A DNA stretch of 64,000 nt from Robiginitalea sp. SC105 (GCF_014243345.1 NZ_JACLZF010000001.1:1598583-1662582); one strand, 5' to 3'; shown: positions 8,264-17,529, counted from the first letter of the stretch. Numbers and translations are program-made. The notes: generated by a model not told the origin, from the letters alone.

Positions 8264-9253
8264 CTAACCATTTTTAGCCAAAGCGTCCTCAATGGCACCG
8301 CCGAAGAGTTCCGCCAGCGATATGCCCGCTGCGGCTGCCTGCTGGGGGAGGATGCTTGCCTCGGTGAGCCCCGGGGTGGTATTGACCTCCAGCAGGTGCG
8401 GCTGATCGCCTACCAGGATGAATTCGGAGCGGCTGTAACCGGTCATCCGAAGGCGGTCGTAGATGGCTGCGGCGAGTTCCCGAACTTTGGCGGCAACGGG
8501 TTCCGGGATCTGTGCGGGAGTGACCTCCCGGGATTTACCCTCGTATTTGGCCTGGTAGTCGAAGAATTCGTTTTCCGAGATGATCTCGGTGATTGGGAGC
8601 ACCAGCGTTTGCCCCTGGTGCCGGATGACCCCAACGGATACCTCCCTGCCTATCAAAGCCGCCTCAATCAGCACCTCGTCATCCTCCCGGAAAGCAGCTT
8701 CCACTGCCCCATGTAGCCCGGCGGCCTCCTTGACCAGGCTTACCCCGTAACTGCTGCCCGCCCGGTTGGCCTTGACAAAGCAGGGAAGCCCAACCGCCTG
8801 TATGATGGCCTTCTCATCCAGCTCCTGCCCCTTGTTCAGATGGTAGGAACGGGCGGCGGGGACCCCGGAGGCCTTCAGGATACTCAGCAGGTCGCGCTTG
8901 TTGAAGGTTATCGCTGCCTGGTAAAACCCGCAGGAAGTCTGGGGCATGCCGATCAGTTCGAAATAGGCCTGGAGCAGGCCATTTTCCCCAGGGGTGCCGT
9001 GGATGGCATTGAAGACGCAGTCGAATTTCAGGATTTCGCCCCCAAGGTCCACGCTGAAATCGTGGCGGTTTACCGGCAGTTCCCGGCCGTCCCCGGTGAG
9101 CAGGACCCAGCGGTCGCGGCGGATCAGGATGCGGTAAGGGTCGTACTGCCGCCGGTCCAGCCACTTGCAGACCACCTCCCCGCTCTTCAGGGAAATTTCG
9201 TATTCACTGGAATAGCCACCCATGATGATGGCGATTTTTTTGGTGGAGCCCAT
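8264..9253 (-). CDS. ddl: D-alanine--D-alanine ligase
   Basis: This 329-residue ATP-grasp enzyme joins two D-Ala residues for peptidoglycan precursor synthesis. Seen are the N-terminal GGYSSEYEISLKSG, the D-Ala site segment AIHGTPGENGLLQAYFELIGMPQTSCG, the ATP-grasp lid LPCFVKANRAGSSYGVS and the metal site FLLEVNTTPGLTEASILPQQ. The frame extends 13 codons upstream, but the conserved start is MGSTKKIAIIMGG at 9253. Probable operon ddl-coaD. Confidence 0.96.
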   Translation of the reverse strand: MGSTKKIAIIMGGYSSEYEISLKSGEVVCKWLDRRQYDPYRILIRRDRWVLLTGDGRELPVNRHDFSVDLGGEILKFDCVFNAIHGTPGENGLLQAYFELIGMPQTSCGFYQAAITFNKRDLLSILKASGVPAARSYHLNKGQELDEKAIIQAVGLPCFVKANRAGSSYGVSLVKEAAGLHGAVEAAFREDDEVLIEAALIGREVSVGVIRHQGQTLVLPITEIISENEFFDYQAKYEGKSREVTPAQIPEPVAAKVRELAAAIYDRLRMTGYSRSEFILVGDQPHLLEVNTTPGLTEASILPQQAAAAGISLAELFGGAIEDALAKNG

Positions 9254-9318
9254 GCCTTGCTTTGCGTTAAATTGGTCGTAAGACCGGCTCAATTTAAATA
9301 AAAAACATGCGGGTTCCC

Positions 9319-9326
9319 TATATTTG
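9319..9326 (+). promoter_or_regulatory. Candidate -7 promoter element for the PASTA gene
   Basis: The sequence TATATTTG is an exact TAnnTTTG match. It lies downstream of an upstream in-frame ATG at 9307 and 20 bases before the ATG at 9346, so it decides in favour of the later start for the PASTA protein. Confidence 0.6.
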
Positions 9327-9345
9327 TCTGGTTAATAAAAACGGT

Positions 9346-9933
9346 ATGCGAAACTTCCTGAATTTTCTCCGTTCCCGGATATTCCTGATCAATCTGGCCC
9401 TGGCCCTGGTGGCCATTGTGGTGATCTCCTTCCTGACCCTGCAGTGGCTCGAAAGCTCAACCCGGCACGGTGAATTCGTACAGGTCCCCGACCTGGGGCG
9501 GATGTCGGTGCCCGAGATGCGGGAGGCCGTGGAGGAGGCCGGGCTGCGGTTTGAGGTGGTGGACTCCGCCAATTTTGACCCGGATTACCCGCGATTTTCC
9601 ATTATTGAACAGAATCCGCCAGCGGGAAACCGCGTAAAGGAAAACCGGAAGATCTATGTGACCGTGAACCCATCGGGGTATAAGAAGGTAACCGTCCCGG
9701 ATATCATTCAGGTCACCCAGCGAAATGCCGCCTCCATGCTCAGGGCTGTCGGCCTCGAGGTAGAGCGGGTCACCTATATCGATGAACTCGGCAAGGATAT
9801 GGTGTACCGTATCCGCCATCAGGGCGAATACATCAACCCGGGCGACAAGCTCCCGAAAACGTCCAGCATCGAGTTGATATGCGGTAACGGGACCATCCCG
9901 GACGAGGCGCGGATTCAGTCCGAATCCCAGTAG
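9346..9933 (+). CDS. PASTA-domain membrane protein
   Basis: This 195-residue protein has one N-terminal membrane helix (IFLINLALALVAIVVISFL, about 9-28) and two PASTA-like domains. The first spans about 40-110 and begins VQVPDLGRMSVPEMREAVEEAG. The second starts at VTVPDIIQVTQRNAASMLRAVG. PASTA domains bind muropeptides or beta-lactams in Ser/Thr kinases and penicillin-binding proteins, but here no catalytic domain is attached. It precedes the RluD-type gene by only 2 bases and follows ddl divergently, so a cell-wall role is plausible but inferred. Confidence 0.88.
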   Translation: MRNFLNFLRSRIFLINLALALVAIVVISFLTLQWLESSTRHGEFVQVPDLGRMSVPEMREAVEEAGLRFEVVDSANFDPDYPRFSIIEQNPPAGNRVKENRKIYVTVNPSGYKKVTVPDIIQVTQRNAASMLRAVGLEVERVTYIDELGKDMVYRIRHQGEYINPGDKLPKTSSIELICGNGTIPDEARIQSESQ

Positions 9934-9935
9934 CA

Positions 9936-10970
9936 ATGGCAGTATTTCCCGACCAGGAGGATTCCGAGGAAGACGAATTATTCGAGCACTACAGCTTTAC
10001 GGCGGATGCCGGCCAGAAGCCGCTCCGGGTGGACAAGTTCCTGATGACCCGCATCCGGAACGCCACGCGGAATAAAATTCAGCAGGCTGCCCGGGACGGG
10101 AATATCCGGGCCAACGAGCAGGTGGTCAAGCAGAACTACCGGGTGAAGCCGGGAGACACCGTCCGCGTCCTGTTCGAGCATCCCCCATATGAAAACCTCC
10201 TGCTACCCGAAGCGATCCCGCTGGATATCGTTTATGAGGACGACACCCTGCTGGTGGTGAACAAGCCCGCAAGGATGGTGGTACATCCCGGGCACGGCAA
10301 CTATTCGGGTACCCTGGTCAATGCCCTGGTGCACCATTTTGACCAGCTTCCGGTAAACGCGGACAACCGTCCCGGCCTGGTCCACCGGATCGACAAGGAT
10401 ACCTCCGGGCTGCTGGTCATCGCCAAAACGGAGGTTGCCATGGCCCACCTGGCCAAACAGTTTTTCGACAAGACCACCCGCCGGGAATACCTTGCCCTGG
10501 TCTGGGGCAATGTGGAGGCAGACTCCGGCACGGTCGAAGGGGCCATAGGCAGGAACCCCAAGAACCGCTTGCAGATGCAGGTATTTCCCGACGAATCCCA
10601 GGGCAAAGCGGCCATTACCCATTACCGGGTAGTGGAACGCCTCGGGTATGTTACCCTGGTTTCCTGCCAGCTGGAAACCGGCCGGACCCACCAGATCCGC
10701 GTGCATATGAAGCATATCGGGCATACCCTGTTCAATGATGAGCGCTATGGGGGCGACCGCATCCTTAAAGGGACCTCCTTTACCAAATACAAGCAATTTG
10801 TGGAGAATGCCTTCAAACTGCTGCCGCGTCAGGCACTCCATGCGCGTACCCTGGGCTTTGTACACCCAGTAAGCGGGGAATCCATGGATTTTGAGGCCCC
10901 GGTGCCCGAAGACATGGCCTCCTGCATCGACAAATGGAGGGATTACGCCAAACACCGTGCCGATGAATAA
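9936..10970 (+). CDS. rluD: RluA-family pseudouridine synthase (RluD-like)
   Basis: This 344-residue enzyme isomerizes uridines in 23S rRNA. It has an N-terminal S4 RNA-binding domain (LRVDKFLMTRIRNATRNKIQQAARDGNIRAN, roughly 27-90) and the RluA catalytic motif GLVHRIDKDTSGLLVIAK, with Asp as catalytic residue, plus the family's GRTHQIRVHMKHIGHTLFNDERYGG segment. The S4 domain and length match RluD rather than RluA or RluC, but the precise target needs confirmation. It is cotranscribed with the PASTA gene. Confidence 0.93.
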   Translation: MAVFPDQEDSEEDELFEHYSFTADAGQKPLRVDKFLMTRIRNATRNKIQQAARDGNIRANEQVVKQNYRVKPGDTVRVLFEHPPYENLLLPEAIPLDIVYEDDTLLVVNKPARMVVHPGHGNYSGTLVNALVHHFDQLPVNADNRPGLVHRIDKDTSGLLVIAKTEVAMAHLAKQFFDKTTRREYLALVWGNVEADSGTVEGAIGRNPKNRLQMQVFPDESQGKAAITHYRVVERLGYVTLVSCQLETGRTHQIRVHMKHIGHTLFNDERYGGDRILKGTSFTKYKQFVENAFKLLPRQALHARTLGFVHPVSGESMDFEAPVPEDMASCIDKWRDYAKHRADE

Positions 10971-11075
10971 CGGTTCCGATAAATAGAAGCCGGCGATAGT
11001 GCCATAGGGAACAGCATTCGGAGGCTTCGCGACAATTGGCGGCAGCTTCGTATTTTTAGACCAAAGAATTGTACC

Positions 11076-11837
11076 ATGAAAATTGTTATTTCCCCGGCTA
11101 AATCCCTGGACTATGAACGCGAGTTGCCCACGCAGCGCCACTCTCAGCCCCAGTTCCAGAAGGAGGCGGGGCAACTGAACAAGATCCTTGCCAAAAAGAA
11201 GCCGCGTTCCCTGGAAAAGCTGATGGACATCTCAACGGAGCTGGCGGAGCTGAACTGGACCCGGAACCAGGAATTTTCACTGCCCTTTACCCCGGAGAAT
11301 GCACGCCCTGCGATTTTTGCCTTTAACGGGGATGTGTACCAGGGCCTGGATGCCTACAGCCTGGAACCCGGGCAGCTGGATGCCCTGCAGGAAAAGGTCC
11401 GGATTCTCTCGGGACTCTACGGCATGCTGCGGCCCCTTGACCTCATGCAGCCCTACCGGCTGGAGATGGGGACCCAACTGCGGGTGGGTCGGAAGAAGAA
11501 CCTTTACGAATTCTGGAAGAAGACGCTTACGGCAAGGCTGAACGAGGAGCTGGCGGAAGGTGAAGCACTGGTCAACCTGGCCAGCAAAGAATACTTCAGC
11601 GCCCTGAATGCGAAAGAACTCAAGGCTCCTGTCATTACCCCGGTATTCAAGGACTGGAGCAAGGACAAGCTCCGGATCATCAGTTTCTTTGCCAAAAAGG
11701 CAAGGGGCTCCATGGTGCGGTATATCCTCGATAAGGGAATTGACCGGCCGGACGGCCTGCTCGGCTTTGATTACGATGATTACCAGTACAGCCGGGAACA
11801 TACCCTGAGGGAAGACCAGCCCGTTTTTGTCAGGTAG
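11076..11837 (+). CDS. yaaA: Peroxide stress protein YaaA
   Basis: This 253-residue protein is a UPF0246/YaaA family member, recognised by the start MKIVISPAKSLDY, the FNGDVYQGLDAYSL segment, the SGLYGMLRPLDLMQPYRLEMG block and the C-terminal FAKKARGSMVRYI. In E. coli the family lowers free iron and DNA damage under peroxide stress, and it binds DNA. Length matches the family. It stands alone in the plus direction and ends next to the convergent bTHX gene. Confidence 0.96.
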   Translation: MKIVISPAKSLDYERELPTQRHSQPQFQKEAGQLNKILAKKKPRSLEKLMDISTELAELNWTRNQEFSLPFTPENARPAIFAFNGDVYQGLDAYSLEPGQLDALQEKVRILSGLYGMLRPLDLMQPYRLEMGTQLRVGRKKNLYEFWKKTLTARLNEELAEGEALVNLASKEYFSALNAKELKAPVITPVFKDWSKDKLRIISFFAKKARGSMVRYILDKGIDRPDGLLGFDYDDYQYSREHTLREDQPVFVR

Positions 11838-11894
11838 CCGGAAACCCATGGGGCGACCCGTCGGAGAGCCGACGGGGCATTCCCGGGCCAACTA

Positions 11895-12023
11895 TCAGGT
11901 TTTACCCTTGATGTTTATCTTTTCCTCTACCGGTGTTTTTTTTCGGATTTTCCGGGGGCGGCGTGCCCCGTAGGATTTGTTGGCTATTTTTCCCCGTTTC
12001 GTCTTTTTATCTCCTTTTCCCAT
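11895..12023 (-). CDS. 30S ribosomal protein bTHX (42 aa)
   Basis: This 42-codon gene is easy to miss. The protein starts MGKGDKKTKRGKIANKSYG and continues with ARRPRK, the hallmark of the bTHX (Thx) family of small, very basic 30S proteins found in Thermus and Bacteroidota, where it fills a cavity in the 30S head. Sixteen of the residues are Lys or Arg. The start ATG is at 12023 and the stop TGA at 11895. It is convergent with yaaA. Confidence 0.92.
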   Translation of the reverse strand: MGKGDKKTKRGKIANKSYGARRPRKIRKKTPVEEKINIKGKT

Positions 12024-12212
12024 GGCCTTGTTGCTTTAACCTTCTAATTTAGGCATTTCGGGAGGAACCATCAAGGCCGGGACCCATGAAAGCCCGGCGA
12101 ACCCGAATGGGGACGTCGCCGTGTTTTGCGGTAGGCGCAGACCTATTCCAGTGGGTAAGATAGGTGCGAGCCTGCGGGTAGGAAAACCCTAAGAAAAAAG
12201 TGGAAAGCAACC
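12024..12212. other. 189-base gap with several stem-loops, no gene seen
   Basis: This gap lies between the divergent bTHX and uracil-DNA-glycosylase-like genes. Two clear stems are visible. The first is GCCGGG (12076-12081) with CCCGGC (12093-12098) around an 11-base loop. The second is a longer arm at about 12131-12175, in which GTAGGC pairs with GCCTGC and ACCTAT with ATAGGT. No coding region, promoter match or known RNA motif stands out. A weak resemblance to part of bacterial RNase P RNA is too short to trust. Confidence 0.4.
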
Positions 12213-12881
12213 ATGTTCGAGCACTATCATCCATATGACCCTTTTTTATTTGATTCGGCGACCAAATGGATCGTAGGCACCCTGCCGCCCCCCCGATTTA
12301 CTACCGGGGATTTGCTGCCGGGGGATGTGGATTTCTGCTACGGGAGCCGCGACGGCCAGCTCTGGACCATCCTGGACCGGATCTTCGGCCTGGACCTCGC
12401 CTTTGAAAACACGCATGCGGCCATTGCTGCGCGCAGGCACTTTTTAAAATCCCGGAAAATTGGGATATGCGATATCGTGCAACGGGCGTGGCGCGAAAAA
12501 CCGGACGCTTCGGATACCGGCATGCGGGATATCGAGCTGCGCGACCTCCTGGGCCTGCTCCGTGAGTACCCCCGGGTTGAAAAGCTTTTGTTTACGGGGG
12601 GCAACAGCAAGAATGGCCCGGAATACCTGTTCAGGCAGCTCCTGGCTTCGGCAGGATTGAAGCTGGAGGTCGTTTCCGACAGCCTCCCCCGGGTCCACCG
12701 TTTTTACCTGCCCCTGGCCGGTGGAGCGCACCGGTACATCACCACGGTTTCCCTTACGGCACCCTCGGGTTCTGCAAACCGGGCGGTGGGCAGTCTTCCC
12801 GAATACAAGAAGCGAAAAGAAAAGGACCCCGGCTATACGGTGATGGATTTCCGGGTAGCGCAATACAGACCGTATTTCTGA
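12213..12881 (+). CDS. Uracil-DNA glycosylase family protein
   Basis: This 222-residue protein resembles the G/T-mismatch and uracil-DNA-glycosylase superfamily group found in Bacteroidota. The N-terminal WIVGTLPPPRF segment corresponds to the glycosylase active-site loop, followed by FCYGSRDGQLWTILDRIFG. A central KIGICDIVQ and a later LLFTGGNSK segment complete the fold. I cannot see a canonical UDG motif A (GQDPYH), so the substrate is uncertain. It would act in removing deaminated or mismatched bases. It stands alone in the plus direction. Confidence 0.72.
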   Translation: MFEHYHPYDPFLFDSATKWIVGTLPPPRFTTGDLLPGDVDFCYGSRDGQLWTILDRIFGLDLAFENTHAAIAARRHFLKSRKIGICDIVQRAWREKPDASDTGMRDIELRDLLGLLREYPRVEKLLFTGGNSKNGPEYLFRQLLASAGLKLEVVSDSLPRVHRFYLPLAGGAHRYITTVSLTAPSGSANRAVGSLPEYKKRKEKDPGYTVMDFRVAQYRPYF

Positions 12882-13031
12882 GGGTTTTTGTTGGTTTTGT
12901 GTACGGCTTGCCATATTTTGTTAAGAGTGCCGGCAATGCCTTGAATATACCGGCTAATTCAGGAACTTTATGCCAACGACCCGGGGCGGGCAAACCCAGC
13001 CGCCCCCGGTAAAACAATTACATCAAAAACT

Positions 13032-15578
13032 ATGAGTCAGGTCGAACGACTAAAGGAATTCAAGAAAACCGTACGGAACAAATTCAATATCTACAACAGC
13101 CTGTTCCTGAACCTGCCCTATACAGAAGGGGAAAACGTGGGCATTTACATCCCCCTGCTATTCCAGCAGTGCGACAGCGGGCTGAAGTCGGGCAAGAACC
13201 CCACGGAAATCCTCGACGGGTTCTTTGACAATTTCACCAGGGCCTCCAACGAAAAGGAACGCATCGACCTGATGTTCCGGATCATCCAGTATGTGGAACG
13301 GCAGGTGGTGCTCTACGACAGCGTGGAGGATGCGGCCTTCCCCAGGCTGCACGTACACACGGATTCCCTGTCCGTCCGGGATTACTTCCAACTCGCCAAA
13401 AAGAACAAGCGCTGGGACAAGGTTTCCAAGAAACTGGAATCCTTCAGTGCCCGGATCGTACTGACCGCCCACCCGACCCAGTTTTATACCCCCGCCGTGC
13501 TGGATATCATCGCCGAGCTCCGCACGCTCATCCTGGAGAACAAGATCGACGAAATCGATGTCACCCTGCAACAGCTCGGGCTGACGTCCCTGATCAACAG
13601 CAAGAAGCCCACCCCCCTGGATGAAGCCAAGAATATCATCTATACGTTGCGCCACGTCTACTACCAGGCGGTCGGGGACCTCTATCAGTATATCAAGGGC
13701 AGTATAGAAAACGACCAGTACAACAACCCGGATATCATCAAGCTCGGATTCTGGCCGGGGGGCGACCGGGACGGCAACCCTTTTGTGACCGCCGATATCA
13801 CCATGGATGTGGCCGACGAACTTCGGACCACCCTGATGAAGTGCTATTACAACGACCTGAAGACCCTGCAAAAGCGGATCTCTTTCCGGGGGGTACAGGA
13901 AAGGATGCAGGCGCTCAGGAACAAGGCATATGTAGCCATGTTCGATACGAGCAAAACCCTCGGCTACGAAGAGATGATGGCCACCCTCGGGGAAGTGCGG
14001 GACATCCTGGTGGCCGATTATTACGGGCTTTACCTGAAGGAACTGGACCAGTTTATGGACAAGGTCCGGTTGTTCAAGACGCATTTTGCGACCCTGGATA
14101 TCCGCCAGGACCACCGGATGCACTATCGCGTGGTGGAGACGGTATTGCAACGCCACGGCTATATCCGGGAGTCCCTGGAGGAGCTCTCCGGCGACCGCCT
14201 GGTGGAGATCCTGGTGCGGGAGGAACTGGAACTGGACCCTGGCGCCTATGAGGACGACATTGTCCGGGATACACTGGTCAATATGGCCCAGCTCGAAGAG
14301 ATACAGCGCAAAAACGGCCAGGATGGCTGCAACCGGTATATCATCAGCAACTCCGAGGATATCTTCTCGGTCCTTTTCGTCTTTGGCCTGCTTCGCTGGT
14401 CCGGCTGGAAGGGTGCCGATATCACCTTCGACATCATCCCGCTTTTCGAGACCATGAAGGGCATGGAAGCAGCCGAAGAGGTAATGCAAACCCTGTTTGA
14501 CCTGCCGGAATACCGGGCCCACGTGGCCCAGCGCCGGGACCTGCAGACCATCATGCTGGGCTTCTCCGACGGTACCAAGGACGGGGGCTACCTCAAGGCC
14601 AACTGGTCCATATTTAAAACCAAGGAAACGCTTTCCCGGGTGTGCCGCCGCAACAAGATCAAGGCGATTTTCTTCGATGGCCGTGGCGGGCCGCCCGCCC
14701 GGGGGGGAGGGAAGACGCACCGCTTTTACGCTGCACAGACCAAGGCGATTGCCAACCACGAAATTCAGCTGACCGTCCAGGGGCAAACCATTACCAGTAC
14801 CTTCGGCACCAAGGAGCTGTTCATGCACAACAGCGAGCAGCTGCTTACCGCAGGCCTTTCCAATACGATCTTCGGCAAGGAAAACGTGATCGACAAACCA
14901 CAGCGGGATTTACTCGAGGCCTTGTCGGAGTTGAGTTTTAAAAAGTACGATTCCCTGAAGCAGCACGAGTTGTTCCTGCCCTATCTGGAAAACCGCAGCA
15001 CGCTGAAATACTACTCCAATGCCAATATCGGCAGCCGGCCCGGAAAACGCGGCAACAAGGCCAAACTGGAGTTTTCCGATCTGCGCGCCATCTCCTTTGT
15101 CGGCTCCTGGAGCCAGCTCAAGCAGAACGTGCCCGGGTATTACGGGATCGGGACCGCCCTGAAGCAGCTCAAGGAGCAGGGCCGCATGCCGGAACTGAAG
15201 AAAATGTACAAGGATGTAGCCTTTTTCCGCGCGCTGATGCTCAACAGCATGATGTCCCTGACCAAGTGTTATTTTGAGCTTACCAGCTATATGAAGGAGG
15301 ACAAGAAGTACCGGGCTTTCTGGGAAATGCTCTACCGGGAATACAAACTTTCCAAACAGATGCTGTTGCAATTGTCGGGCTACAAGGTGCTGATGGAAAA
15401 CGAATCCGTATCCCGCGAATCGATCAAGATCCGGGAAAACATCGTGCTGCCCCTGCTGGTGATCCAGCAATATGCCCTGCAGAAAATCGGAGAGGGGACT
15501 GACCGGAAAGAGCTGTATGAAAAAATCGTGACGCGGTCCCTGTACGGGAATATAAACGCCAGCCGTAACTCCGCCTGA
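13032..15578 (+). CDS. ppc: Phosphoenolpyruvate carboxylase
   Basis: This 848-residue enzyme carboxylates phosphoenolpyruvate to oxaloacetate to refill the TCA cycle. The catalytic His147 is in LTAHPTQ. The WPGGDRDGNPFVTADI motif, the GFSDGTKDGGYLKANW motif and the FFDGRGGPPARGGGKTHRF motif are present. The length and the insertion pattern fit the divergent Bacteroidota type. It is followed by a strong terminator, so it is a single-gene transcript. Confidence 0.98.
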   Translation: MSQVERLKEFKKTVRNKFNIYNSLFLNLPYTEGENVGIYIPLLFQQCDSGLKSGKNPTEILDGFFDNFTRASNEKERIDLMFRIIQYVERQVVLYDSVEDAAFPRLHVHTDSLSVRDYFQLAKKNKRWDKVSKKLESFSARIVLTAHPTQFYTPAVLDIIAELRTLILENKIDEIDVTLQQLGLTSLINSKKPTPLDEAKNIIYTLRHVYYQAVGDLYQYIKGSIENDQYNNPDIIKLGFWPGGDRDGNPFVTADITMDVADELRTTLMKCYYNDLKTLQKRISFRGVQERMQALRNKAYVAMFDTSKTLGYEEMMATLGEVRDILVADYYGLYLKELDQFMDKVRLFKTHFATLDIRQDHRMHYRVVETVLQRHGYIRESLEELSGDRLVEILVREELELDPGAYEDDIVRDTLVNMAQLEEIQRKNGQDGCNRYIISNSEDIFSVLFVFGLLRWSGWKGADITFDIIPLFETMKGMEAAEEVMQTLFDLPEYRAHVAQRRDLQTIMLGFSDGTKDGGYLKANWSIFKTKETLSRVCRRNKIKAIFFDGRGGPPARGGGKTHRFYAAQTKAIANHEIQLTVQGQTITSTFGTKELFMHNSEQLLTAGLSNTIFGKENVIDKPQRDLLEALSELSFKKYDSLKQHELFLPYLENRSTLKYYSNANIGSRPGKRGNKAKLEFSDLRAISFVGSWSQLKQNVPGYYGIGTALKQLKEQGRMPELKKMYKDVAFFRALMLNSMMSLTKCYFELTSYMKEDKKYRAFWEMLYREYKLSKQMLLQLSGYKVLMENESVSRESIKIRENIVLPLLVIQQYALQKIGEGTDRKELYEKIVTRSLYGNINASRNSA

Positions 15579-15605
15579 CGGGTGCCCCGAAGGGACCTGC
15601 TGCAT

Positions 15606-15641
15606 AAAAAAACACCCGGGATTTCCCGGGTGTTTTTTTTA
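15606..15641 (+). terminator. Rho-independent terminator after ppc
   Basis: A GC-rich hairpin with left arm AACACCCGGG and right arm CCCGGGTG is separated by ATTT and followed by a run of eight T. It ends the ppc transcript 27 bases after the stop codon. The A-tract before the stem could let it work on the minus strand too, for the small gene at 15664-15798. Confidence 0.9.
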
Positions 15642-15663
15642 TTGGTCTTAAGCGGTTCGCCGC

Positions 15664-15798
15664 TTAACTTTTGTTCTGCTGGTCCTTGATCGTCGGTTCG
15701 TCAATGTCGAAGGTGTTCGTGTCCACATTGGTGTTTGCCGTCGGATTCGTCGGATTGTGCTGTTCTTTCTTTCTCTTGAATTTTCTTGGGTTACTCAT
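15664..15798 (-). CDS. Small basic protein of unknown function (44 aa)
   Basis: This 44-codon reading frame has ATG at 15798 and TAA at 15664. The protein starts MSNPRKFKRKKEQHN, a strongly basic N-terminus, and then has low-complexity Asn-Pro-Thr and Asn-Thr repeats and an acidic Asp/Glu segment. I do not recognise a family. It lies directly upstream of the bidirectional hairpin at 15606-15641, which would end its transcript. Small genes of this type with a charged N-terminus occur in flavobacteria, but I cannot assign a role. Confidence 0.55.
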   Translation of the reverse strand: MSNPRKFKRKKEQHNPTNPTANTNVDTNTFDIDEPTIKDQQNKS

Positions 15799-15879
15799 AT
15801 CTTGTTCTTAACTGTTATCGAATTAACTATCTGAAATATAGGTAATTACATTCGTAATAACCGTTAAAAAATGCTAAAA

Positions 15880-17382
15880 TCAGTTCCCTGCCGGGGTACT
15901 GAGTATTGCCTCCAGGGTGCGCAGGCCATAGGCAATCTGCCCGATCTTCAGGTTTTCATTGGGGCTGTGCTGGTTGTTGTCGGGATTCACCAGTGGCAGC
16001 AGGAAAGCCGGTATGTCCAGCGCATTGACAAAGGGGGCAATGGGCACGGTCCCCCCTGCGATCCGGATCTGTACCACCGGCTCCCCGAAGGTCGTGCCCA
16101 GGAGGGAAACCAGGTGCTGTCCGAAAGGGTTGTCCAGCGGGGTCCGGAACGCATCGGTCACCTCGCTTTCCGCAACGCGTACCCACCGGGGTTCGGCCCG
16201 CCTCATGGCGGCATCCGGTTCCTTGTCGGTCAGGCGGTATCCGAGCCCCCGGATATGATCTTTAACGAGCTCCTTCATGCGCTGCCCGTCGGTTTCCGGG
16301 ACCAGGCGGATATCGATTTCTGCTGTGGCGCTTGCCGGTACGATGGTCCGCGCCTCCGGTCCAATCCACCCGGAGCCCATGCCGCGCACATTCAGAGACG
16401 GGTATTGTAGGGCCTCCTGGTAGAATGCCCCCACCCGGTCCGGTTCGGCGATTTGCAGGTCCCCGTCGATGCGGGATGCCTCGTCCGGGACAGAACGCAG
16501 CACCTCCATTTCATCCGCTGTAAGTTCAATGCCGTCGTAGTAACCCGGGATCAGTACGCGTCCCTGCCGATCCTTCATACTGGCCAGGATTTCGGCCAGC
16601 TGGAAATTCGGGTTGGGGGCATAGTTTCCGTAATGGCCGCTGTGCTGAGGTAGCACCGGCCCATAGGTGGTAAGGGAGAGGGTGGTGATGCCTCGGCACC
16701 CGTAGACCACGGTGGGCAGGCCCGAATAGTGCACCGGTCCGTCGGCAATCAGGAGGTAATCCGCTTCCAGCAATTCCCGGTACGTCTGCACTGCGCCGGG
16801 CAGGGGTTTGCTGCTGCGCTCTTCCTGCCCGTCCAGGATCACCTTCAGGTTGAAGGGGATTTCGACCCCTTTCTTCTTTAACAGGTCAAGGGTATTGAGA
16901 AACATGATGATCGGCCCCTTGTCGTCCGAAACGGAACGCCCGAAAAGACGCCAGTCATAGGGGATATCCTCACTGAGTTCACTCAGCGGCCGACTCGTCC
17001 AGCCCCCTTCTTCCGCAGGGGATTTCAGCACCACTTGGTAGGGGTTGGGCTGGTCCCATTTGGCGGGGTCCACGGACTGGCCGTCGAAGTGCATGTACCA
17101 GAGCAGGGTAGGCTTGCCCTCCTCCATGGGCAGCGCGGCAAAAAACAGGGACTCCTCCTCGGTCGGGAGGAGGCTCGTGTTGAAACCCCGCTCGGAAAAG
17201 GCCCGTGTCAGCCAGGTGAGGTTCCGGTTGATGTCCGCGTGTTGCAGGGCGTCGTTCGGAATGGCGACAAACTGGATCAGTTCGTCAATGGTATGGCGGA
17301 CCTGTGCCTTCATTAGCGGGTCCTCCTGGGGGAACACTTGCAGTTGGAGTAAACTCAGCAAAAACAGCAGCCGGTATTTCAT
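15880..17382 (-). CDS. M20-family peptidase (dipeptidase-like), secreted
   Basis: This 500-residue metallopeptidase has an N-terminal signal peptide (KYRLLFLLSLLQLQVFPQ). The M20 zinc sites appear as HFDGQSVDP, SVSDDKGPIIMFL and LDGQEERSSKP. The dimerization insert is seen around YGCRGITTLSLTTYGP. The C-terminal half contains SIRLVPETDG-like IDIRLVPETDGQRMKELV and the final His-rich IRIAGGTVPIAPFVNALDIPAFLLPLVN. The family cleaves dipeptides or N-acyl amino acids. The substrate here is unknown, and export points to peptide scavenging. It faces away from the neighbouring small gene and lies downstream of the trp operon. Confidence 0.9.
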   Translation of the reverse strand: MKYRLLFLLSLLQLQVFPQEDPLMKAQVRHTIDELIQFVAIPNDALQHADINRNLTWLTRAFSERGFNTSLLPTEEESLFFAALPMEEGKPTLLWYMHFDGQSVDPAKWDQPNPYQVVLKSPAEEGGWTSRPLSELSEDIPYDWRLFGRSVSDDKGPIIMFLNTLDLLKKKGVEIPFNLKVILDGQEERSSKPLPGAVQTYRELLEADYLLIADGPVHYSGLPTVVYGCRGITTLSLTTYGPVLPQHSGHYGNYAPNPNFQLAEILASMKDRQGRVLIPGYYDGIELTADEMEVLRSVPDEASRIDGDLQIAEPDRVGAFYQEALQYPSLNVRGMGSGWIGPEARTIVPASATAEIDIRLVPETDGQRMKELVKDHIRGLGYRLTDKEPDAAMRRAEPRWVRVAESEVTDAFRTPLDNPFGQHLVSLLGTTFGEPVVQIRIAGGTVPIAPFVNALDIPAFLLPLVNPDNNQHSPNENLKIGQIAYGLRTLEAILSTPAGN

Positions 17383-17529
17383 GGGTATGGTTTTAGTTGG
17401 AATCAGGCCGGGCGTTGGTACGAACCCGGGTGTTGGAATTTAAAGGGCCAATTTACCACTTGTCGGACAATTATCCTCAAATTACCACTGGTTACCGGAA
17501 TCTTCCTGCCTGGTCGGGGAAATTCCCGG

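Noticed and set aside
12120..12200. Possible RNase P RNA fragment
   Set aside because: A short stretch (GTAGG, then AAGATAGGT) recalls the 3' half of RNase P RNA, but the gap is far too small and the conserved 5' elements are absent.
13158..14828. A 556-codon open frame antisense to ppc
   Set aside because: It covers the middle of a certain gene on the other strand, has no promoter or known motif, and is explained by codon bias.
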